Source: Caldilineaceae bacterium (lineage in GTDB: Bacteria; Chloroflexota; Anaerolineae; Caldilineales; Caldilineaceae). Taken from it: 64,000 nt of DNA. This document shows, one piece after another, positions 58,333-64,000 of the stretch. Position 1 is the stretch's first letter; each line of letters begins with the position of its first letter. The stretch is taken from the NCBI GenBank assembly GCA_022821585.1, contig JAJEDI010000055.1, positions 124,001-188,000 of the forward strand. Direction: 5' to 3'. Made by a program: the position numbers and the translations under genes. The notes under the pieces were generated by a model. That model had not been told where the DNA came from. It saw only the letters and a program-made list of their open reading frames with translations, and searched no databases.

Positions 58333-59256
58333 TCAAATCTCAGCGATCATCCGCCTCAGATTCGCGTAGTTAATTTGCATCGCCTCTTCGCGGGAACCGC
58401 TCGGCGGCACAAAATGTGTCGCAACCGACAACACCGCGTCGCTGCGCCGGTCTCGCAGACTCCGCAAAATCGCGGGATAATCCACGTCGCCTTCACCTAT
58501 CGGGCAGTAGGAAAAGTCCAGCTGCAACCCATCCTTGACAGTTAGGTCCTTCAAGTGCAGCCCGTGGAGATAGGGATGTATATTGAGGAATCCCGCCGTC
58601 GCCACGTCCGCTTCGCCGCTGTTCATGTTGTCGGACGGCCCCCACATCACCTTGATGCGCGGCGAGTTGAGCGCCTCGGCCAGTCTCCTGAAATTACCGG
58701 TCGTGTTCGTATAGTTCCAGGGCATCATCGAGAGAGCCAGGTCGACGTCGTACTTTTCGGCCTCCTCAAGTGCAAACGAAAAGGCCCGCACCAGCTTCTC
58801 CATGTCGACGTCGGCGATATGGCCTCCCCGCGTTAACCACCTCATCGGCCAAGTGGGCTTGGCGGCTGTATACTCCCCCGGCCACGCAAACGTGAATACG
58901 CCTACTGCACCGACCCCCAGGCGGGCCGCTATCTGCATCGACCGAACCATGTCGTCCATGTCCTGCCGAAACTCCGGATTTTCTTCCATACAGTCCAGGT
59001 CGAGATCGGTGAGGTGAATCTGCTTGAACGGATTGCCGACGTTGATCAGGAAGATCTCAAGCCCGTGGCTTGCCACCTGCTCCCCAATGCGGTCCACCGC
59101 GGCATCATCCAGCTCGCGCATCGACGGTCCGTCGGTGCCAAGCGTGTTGAACCAGACACAGTCGGCCCCAATCTCCTTGGCCTTTGCCAGCGAGTCGTCG
59201 AAGGGGAGAGCCAATTCCGGTAGGTACATGCCCAATCTGAATCTGTGCTCTGTCAT
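58333..59256 (-). CDS. Sugar phosphate isomerase/epimerase (AP-endonuclease-2-like TIM barrel)
   Basis: This protein of about 307 residues (from ATG 59256) belongs to the xylose-isomerase-like TIM-barrel family, as in IolE and myo-inositol or tagatose epimerases. Conserved segments include AAKLGVGAVGVFTFAW-like AARLGVGAVGV, LGLHLKDLTVKDG with metal-ligand His/Asp, and PIGEGDVDYPAILRSL with a metal-site Glu. An upstream open extension lacks homology and is rejected. It is next to a dioxygenase and likely acts on the same compounds. Confidence 0.88.
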   Translation of the reverse strand: MTEHRFRLGMYLPELALPFDDSLAKAKEIGADCVWFNTLGTDGPSMRELDDAAVDRIGEQVASHGLEIFLINVGNPFKQIHLTDLDLDCMEENPEFRQDMDDMVRSMQIAARLGVGAVGVFTFAWPGEYTAAKPTWPMRWLTRGGHIADVDMEKLVRAFSFALEEAEKYDVDLALSMMPWNYTNTTGNFRRLAEALNSPRIKVMWGPSDNMNSGEADVATAGFLNIHPYLHGLHLKDLTVKDGLQLDFSYCPIGEGDVDYPAILRSLRDRRSDAVLSVATHFVPPSGSREEAMQINYANLRRMIAEI

Positions 59257-59275
59257 TAATCGGCCTCGTATTCTT

Positions 59276-60232
59276 TCAGTTTTGCAGTGGCTGCAACCAG
59301 CGGTCCAGGCCCGCGTCCGCCAGATTCTGTATCCAATCGTGGTGCGAGCGTGCGACACGGTCGGGATGCTGCCGGCTGCGGGCGACAAAACCGGGCACCT
59401 TGGAGCGGCCCGTCGGCAGTCCAATGCGGCTATATCGCGTATCGACGCTCCAGCGCACCGTCTGCGACCGGTTGGGAATCGAGCGATGCACCAGCCGCTC
59501 CATCGTTATCAGGACATCGCCCGGGTCTACCTCGCAGGTTGCAACGCTACTGGCAGGCAGGTCCGCGTCGGCGATTCCTCTGGCCCCTTTATGCCCCGGT
59601 GTCTCGAGCCACAGGTCATGCGCAATCAGTCCTTGAAGGTGGGAGCCCGGAATCACCTGCATGCAGCCGTTCTGCTCGTTGGCGCTGACGAGCGGGATCC
59701 AATAGTTGACGACAAGAGTCTCACCTGCTTCGTCAGGTATCAGGTAGGCGAGGTCCTGGTGCCAGGGGATGTCCATCAGGTCAAGATCGGGCATTTTCGG
59801 ACGCAACGCGAACTGGGGATGGGCGAGAATCTCGGGTCCGATCAAGGATTCGGTCGCGTCCAATAATACGGGAGCAGTGCGAAGGGTAAACATGCCGGCC
59901 GAGATCGGCTTCCCCCGTGAAAAATAGTTCTGCCATAACCAGTTCCGGTCGGTACAGGCTTCGGAGGCCAGCGCCAGCCGGTTGGCGAACGGCGCCTCTT
60001 CAAAGGTTTTGCTGGAGTCAAGCTGGCCCTTCAGGACAGCATCTCCAATCGCACTTTCTACCTTTTGGGTAAGCTCATCTATCAGGGGCTGAAACGCATC
60101 GAGGGGAAGCATCTGACGCACGATCAGAAAACCCTCCTCTTTGAACTCCCGGATCTGCTCCGGCGTCAGCCCCGCTACCCCAGCTGTTGCGTTTCCATTA
60201 CTCTGTTCCAGCGCTGGAGAATCGCCTGCCAT
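59276..60232 (-). CDS. Phytanoyl-CoA dioxygenase-family enzyme 2
   Basis: This 318-residue protein has the Fe-binding H-x-D (IPWHQDLAY), a distal His in RLVHRSIPNRS and an Arg in TVRWSVDTRY for 2-oxoglutarate. GGAGG lies 5 nt before ATG 60232. It is only distantly related to the PhyH at 47667. Next to the isomerase on the same strand with a 19-nt gap. Confidence 0.88.
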   Translation of the reverse strand: MAGDSPALEQSNGNATAGVAGLTPEQIREFKEEGFLIVRQMLPLDAFQPLIDELTQKVESAIGDAVLKGQLDSSKTFEEAPFANRLALASEACTDRNWLWQNYFSRGKPISAGMFTLRTAPVLLDATESLIGPEILAHPQFALRPKMPDLDLMDIPWHQDLAYLIPDEAGETLVVNYWIPLVSANEQNGCMQVIPGSHLQGLIAHDLWLETPGHKGARGIADADLPASSVATCEVDPGDVLITMERLVHRSIPNRSQTVRWSVDTRYSRIGLPTGRSKVPGFVARSRQHPDRVARSHHDWIQNLADAGLDRWLQPLQN

Positions 60233-60639
60233 GAATTCCTCCCATGCTTCGTTCACAATTGGCTTGGCATCTGCATCTATGATCTATGTGAGGGGTATTC
60301 AGTGATAAAGTATATTCCAAATCGGCGAGCGACGCTACTTTTTGAGACGAGCCGAGGTCGTGTCCGAGAAGCCCGCCAAACGGCCCCGCGCCGTCAATTC
60401 TATACCTCTGATTTGAGTGCATTGAATCTCTTCCCGCGGTTCAGGTCTTCCACGCGACCGCACAGACTACAGTTCAGGCAAATGGTGCTTTCGTGTACAA
60501 TACAGCGACGGCGGTCTGGCTGGCTCCTGTGATTGCCCAAGAATGAAACGAATGGGTAGGTTGCGAGGCCCCATGGATATGTCGTTTCAAATGGAATCAG
60601 GCGGCAAAGAATAGAGTCAAGAGACTTTGAGGTGAACTG
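60233..60639. other. Divergent intergenic region
   Basis: About 400 bases between the divergent dioxygenase and oxidoreductase genes, so it must carry promoters for both directions. A T/A-rich patch near 60300-60320 is the most likely promoter area, but I cannot define boxes with confidence. No gene seen. Confidence 0.4.
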
Positions 60640-61674
60640 ATGACTGTGAACGGTGCGAAGGCGACTCTGGGATGGGCGCTTGTAGGCTGCGGTGGCGCGG
60701 GCAGGGCACATACCGACTGGGCGGCGACCACCGAAGGCGTATCCGTGCGCGGCTTTTGCGATATCCAGGCCGGGATGGCTGAACAGCTGCAGCAGCAGCA
60801 CGGCGCAGAATTCGCCACCACCGACCCGGAGCGCGTCTTTGACGACCCTTCCGTGGACATCGTTTCAATTGCCACTTCTCACAGTTCCCACGCCGATCTG
60901 GCGGTCGCCGCCCTGCAGGCCGGCAAACATCTCTTCCTCGAAAAGCCAATGGCGATGACAACGGCCGACTGCCTGCGTATCCACGAAGCGATGCAGACCG
61001 CAGGCACGAAACTGATGCTCAACTTCTCCATTCGCTTTTCCGGCGCCGCGCGTGCAATTCGCCAGCGCCTGGTCTCGCCCAAAGTCAGCCACAGCCAGTG
61101 TATGATGAGCCGCGCCGACCTCAACCGCTGGCGCTGGCATCCAATTGAAGGTGGCGGGCCGCTCTGGGATGTTGGCGTTCACATGGTCGATTATCTGTGC
61201 TGGATCCATGACAGCGCGCCGGTGGAGGTTTACGCAACCGGCGGTCAGATTACGCATCCCGGTGAACTGGGCAGCGACGACATGGTGGATACGGCGGCGG
61301 CCACGATTCGCTTCGCCAACGACTCGGTCGGCACCTTCCTGATGAGCGACGCCGGTTTCAATTCCGTTATTTCCAAATGGTTCTTTGAGTTCTTTGACGG
61401 CGATGATACGGCAGTCCTCTACGAACACTTCCGCAAAGTCAGCTTTTCGACCCCGGACCCGAATGAGGGGCAAAAGGATGAGACTCTGACCCCGCCGCCG
61501 ATCGAACGCCTTTCACTGCTCGTCGAGGCGATCCGCAACGACACTGAACCGTATGTGCCGCCGCAGGCGGGCATCCTGTCCACACTGCTGGTAGAAACGA
61601 TCATTTCGTCGATTCACTCCGGCAAGCCGCAGCAGGTAGATATGTCTGTCTTGCCTGAACCTCTTACAAATTGA
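60640..61674 (+). CDS. Gfo/Idh/MocA-family oxidoreductase
   Basis: This 344-residue NAD(P)-dependent enzyme has the Rossmann motif LVGCGGAGRAH at residues 14-24 and the family's catalytic E101-K102-P103 (FLEKPMAM). A later His in GGGPLWDVGVHMVD supplies the second active-site residue. Substrates in this family are mostly sugars or inositols. GAGGTGAACTG precedes the ATG. It begins a three-gene plus-strand set. Confidence 0.92.
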   Translation: MTVNGAKATLGWALVGCGGAGRAHTDWAATTEGVSVRGFCDIQAGMAEQLQQQHGAEFATTDPERVFDDPSVDIVSIATSHSSHADLAVAALQAGKHLFLEKPMAMTTADCLRIHEAMQTAGTKLMLNFSIRFSGAARAIRQRLVSPKVSHSQCMMSRADLNRWRWHPIEGGGPLWDVGVHMVDYLCWIHDSAPVEVYATGGQITHPGELGSDDMVDTAAATIRFANDSVGTFLMSDAGFNSVISKWFFEFFDGDDTAVLYEHFRKVSFSTPDPNEGQKDETLTPPPIERLSLLVEAIRNDTEPYVPPQAGILSTLLVETIISSIHSGKPQQVDMSVLPEPLTN

Positions 61675-61743
61675 GCGAGACCTGGCCGATCTTGTTTCCA
61701 ACTTCAACCGCCCCCGCAAAGTGGGCCAACCTGAGATCCGTCT

Positions 61744-63390
61744 ATGAATGGAATTGATGCCATCGCAGCGATATTGAAAGCGGAAGGGGTCGAGTGGCTG
61801 GCCTGCTATCCATCCAATCCTCTGATCGAAGCCGCCGCCCAGGTCGGCATCCGGCCAATCAATTTCCGCCACGAACGCGGCGCGGTGATGGCCGCCGACG
61901 GCTACAGCCGCACAAGCGGCCGCCAGCGCTTCGGCGTGGTCGCCGTCCAATCGCAGGCCGGTGCCGAAAACGCGATGGGCGGTATTGCCCAGGCTTATGC
62001 CGACAACGTTCCGATTCTGGTCCTGCCCGGCGGTGTCAATCTGGATCAGTTGGCAGTGAAACCCAATTTCGCTGCCGCGAGCAACTACCAGGGCATCGTC
62101 AAACGTGTTGAGGCCATATACCGGCCCGAACAGGTTGCGGCCGTGATGAGAAGGGCGTTCCATGCGCTGCGCAATGGGCCGCCGGGGCCGGTCGTTGTGG
62201 AAATGCTGACGGATGTGTGCGACCAGGATGTCCCGGAAGGCGCGTTAGACTATCGACCTCCTCAGATGATGCGTCAGGTTCCTGCCGAGGCCGACATTGA
62301 CGAAGCGGTCAAGGAGTTGCTACGGGCAGAGAAACCAGTGATCTGGGCAGGCGGCGGCGTTCTGCTCGCCGGTGCCAGCTCTGCACTGCAAGAACTGGCC
62401 GAGCTTACCGGCATTCCGGTATTCTGCACGATGCCGGGTAAGTCGGCTCTTGACGAGCGCCATCCTCTCTGCCTTGGCGCGGGCAGCCGCGCCACCACAC
62501 TGCCTGCCCACCGCTGGCTGCAAGAGTGCGACCTGCTGTTCGCAGTCGGCTCCAGCCTCACGCGCGGCCCATACTGTCAGATAATCTTGCCGGGCAAGGT
62601 CATCATCCAGAATTCGATCGACGAGGATGACATTAACAAGGATGAGTCGGTCGATATCGGTCTGGTCGGTGATGCCACGCTGACCTTGGAGGCGATGATC
62701 GATTCGGTAAGGCGCCAGATTGGCGATGGCCGGGGCGAACGGGGCCGCCAGACCGCGGCCGAGATCGCCGACTGCAGGAAACCGTGGCTGGACAAGTGGT
62801 TGCCTCTGCTGACATCGGACGAGGAACCTCTCAACACGTACCGCGTGATACACGATATCGACCAAACCCTCGACTGGGAAAACAGCATCGTCACGCACGA
62901 CGCCGGCGCACCGCGCGACTCAATCGTTCCCTTCTACACAGCCACCGTACCGAACAGTTACATCGGCTGGGGCAAGACGACGCACCTCGGCTTTGGCCTG
63001 CCACTGATGATCGGGGCCAAATTGGCGCATCCCGACAAATTCTGCCTTAACCTCATGGGCGACGGAGCCTTCGGCATGTCCGGCCTGGACCTGGAAACGG
63101 CGGTACGGGCTAAGGCGCCGATCACCACCGTTCTCCTCAACAACGGCGGCATGGCGACCTATCCACCTGGAAATTTCTCGACCGCCCGCGAACGCTTTGG
63201 CGTCAGCCACATGGTCGGAGACTACGCCAAAATCGCAGAAGGGCTCGGTGCAATCGGGATTACCGTGACGAAGACCGCCGAAATGATTCCGGCCCTGCAG
63301 AGGGCCCAGCGGCTCAATGATGACGGGCAGACCGTTCTTATCGATGTGCATTCCAATCTTGAAGCCCGCCGCTCGCGCTGGGACCGCTGA
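61744..63390 (+). CDS. ThDP-dependent enzyme, acetolactate synthase-like
   Basis: This 548-residue protein has three domains: an N-terminal pyrimidine-binding domain with the catalytic Glu44 (FRHERGAVMAADGYSR), a central domain, and the C-terminal pyrophosphate domain with GDGAFG near 439 and NN near 466 (the GDG-x~26-NN motif). Families of this type include acetolactate synthase, benzoylformate decarboxylase and oxalyl-CoA decarboxylase. It is not clearly an anabolic IlvB, since IlvH is absent; the set suggests catabolism of a keto-acid or sugar acid. Confidence 0.88.
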   Translation: MNGIDAIAAILKAEGVEWLACYPSNPLIEAAAQVGIRPINFRHERGAVMAADGYSRTSGRQRFGVVAVQSQAGAENAMGGIAQAYADNVPILVLPGGVNLDQLAVKPNFAAASNYQGIVKRVEAIYRPEQVAAVMRRAFHALRNGPPGPVVVEMLTDVCDQDVPEGALDYRPPQMMRQVPAEADIDEAVKELLRAEKPVIWAGGGVLLAGASSALQELAELTGIPVFCTMPGKSALDERHPLCLGAGSRATTLPAHRWLQECDLLFAVGSSLTRGPYCQIILPGKVIIQNSIDEDDINKDESVDIGLVGDATLTLEAMIDSVRRQIGDGRGERGRQTAAEIADCRKPWLDKWLPLLTSDEEPLNTYRVIHDIDQTLDWENSIVTHDAGAPRDSIVPFYTATVPNSYIGWGKTTHLGFGLPLMIGAKLAHPDKFCLNLMGDGAFGMSGLDLETAVRAKAPITTVLLNNGGMATYPPGNFSTARERFGVSHMVGDYAKIAEGLGAIGITVTKTAEMIPALQRAQRLNDDGQTVLIDVHSNLEARRSRWDR

Positions 63391-63454
63391 CGGTCGCAGA
63401 CGCAATTGACGGAAATTTCCACTATCTTCTTTGCAAATGTAAGGAGACAAACGA

Positions 63455-63892
63455 ATGAGTGTCTTGATCCACGTGGGGGTACGAGCGTCCAATCTATCGG
63501 AATCTATCCGCTTCTGGCGCGATGGCCTGGGGCTGCGTGTCGCCGGCGAAAGGGGAATCCGCTACGACCTGACGGACGGCTACCACAATTTCGCCGTATT
63601 CCAGCACCAGGGCGACGACCGGCCCGAACACATAGGCGGAATGCTCGACTACCTGCATATCGGCGTTGGCGTCCCGGACGTTGCGGCGGCCGCCCGTCGC
63701 CTGCGCGATATGGGATACACAATCTTCTCCGACGGGCTGGGCGGCAAGACGCCTCTTGACCCCGACAACCTGGAGCAGCCCGCCTTCAAAGTCGAAGATC
63801 CGGACGGCATCACAATCGACGTGAGCGAAGTCACCACGATGTGGCCGGGCACGACGATTCATCCGAATCAAACAGCCCAACCGGAGGGTTAG
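63455..63892 (+). CDS. VOC-superfamily protein 4
   Basis: This 145-residue protein has the VOC fold with a first His (IHVGVRASNL), a His in LHIGVG and an Asp/Glu near TIDVSEV. The family includes glyoxalase I and lactoylglutathione-like enzymes. AAGGAG lies before the ATG. It follows the ThDP enzyme by 64 nt and probably serves the same pathway. Confidence 0.85.
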   Translation: MSVLIHVGVRASNLSESIRFWRDGLGLRVAGERGIRYDLTDGYHNFAVFQHQGDDRPEHIGGMLDYLHIGVGVPDVAAAARRLRDMGYTIFSDGLGGKTPLDPDNLEQPAFKVEDPDGITIDVSEVTTMWPGTTIHPNQTAQPEG

Positions 63893-64000
63893 TTCCCCCA
63901 AGCAGCTGGCTCGACTCTGCTATGCAAGCCCTCAATACTTGGGAAACGTAGTGCGGGGACCGCAATTCTTCTCCGCACTACGGCTCTCTCCTCGCCCAAC

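Overview
The window reads as one contiguous stretch of an uncultured bacterial chromosome with moderately high GC. Gene content fits Chloroflexota, probably an Anaerolineae/Caldilineales-like lineage: an enolase-superfamily enzyme, Uma2, several phytanoyl-CoA-dioxygenase-like proteins, many SDR and VOC enzymes, sugar ABC transporters, a fused AroK-AroB, and a Trp T-box. This placement is an inference from gene content; there is no rRNA or other phylogenetic marker beyond housekeeping proteins. I saw no tRNA, rRNA, CRISPR array, transposase or prophage.

Region 1 (0.2-11.8 kb) holds an enolase-superfamily dehydratase; a three-gene operon of a coiled-coil protein, SelB and an aldo/keto reductase; and a translationally coupled minus-strand operon of Uma2, a nitroreductase and an unusual fusion of an EndoQ-type PHP nuclease with a UvrD helicase. 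An SDR follows.

Region 2 (12.1-39.5 kb) is the core. Two large operons point toward each other. The plus-strand operon is aroH-pheA-aroF-aroF-tyrA-aroA-aroE-trpB-trpA. The minus-strand operon is trpE-trpS-trpG-(phosphotransferase)-trpD-trpC-(DUF554)-trpF-aroC-aroKB-aroQ. Together they encode every step from DAHP synthesis through chorismate to tryptophan, phenylpyruvate and the tyrosine precursor. Only the aromatic aminotransferase is missing. Each operon begins with a good sigma-70-type promoter and a different attenuation device. The plus operon has a putative leader peptide packed with Phe, Trp and Tyr codons, followed by a strong intrinsic terminator and a competing antiterminator. The minus operon has a T-box with a UGG (Trp) specifier. 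The trp genes are split between the two: trpA and trpB answer to the first device, the rest to the second. Between the operons lie a PucR-type regulator, small membrane and hypothetical proteins, an M23-like protein and an orphan sugar-binding protein.

Region 3 (39.9-44.4 kb) contains a ComEB-type dCMP deaminase, a membrane protein of unknown role, FtsH and a Tat-exported metallophosphoesterase.

Region 4 (44.5-63.9 kb) is a catabolic and uptake region. It has a 2-hydroxyacid dehydrogenase, three SDRs, four VOC proteins, two phytanoyl-CoA-dioxygenase-like enzymes, an UlaG-like metallohydrolase, a carbohydrate ABC transporter (two permeases plus a Tat-type lipoprotein binding protein) with a glycosidase-like TIM-barrel protein, a sugar isomerase, a Gfo/Idh/MocA oxidoreductase and a ThDP enzyme. 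The substrates cannot be read from sequence. Several intergenic blocks of 300-900 bases hold no recognisable gene; one, at 48.6-49.1 kb, is rich in hairpins and flanked by imperfect inverted repeats.
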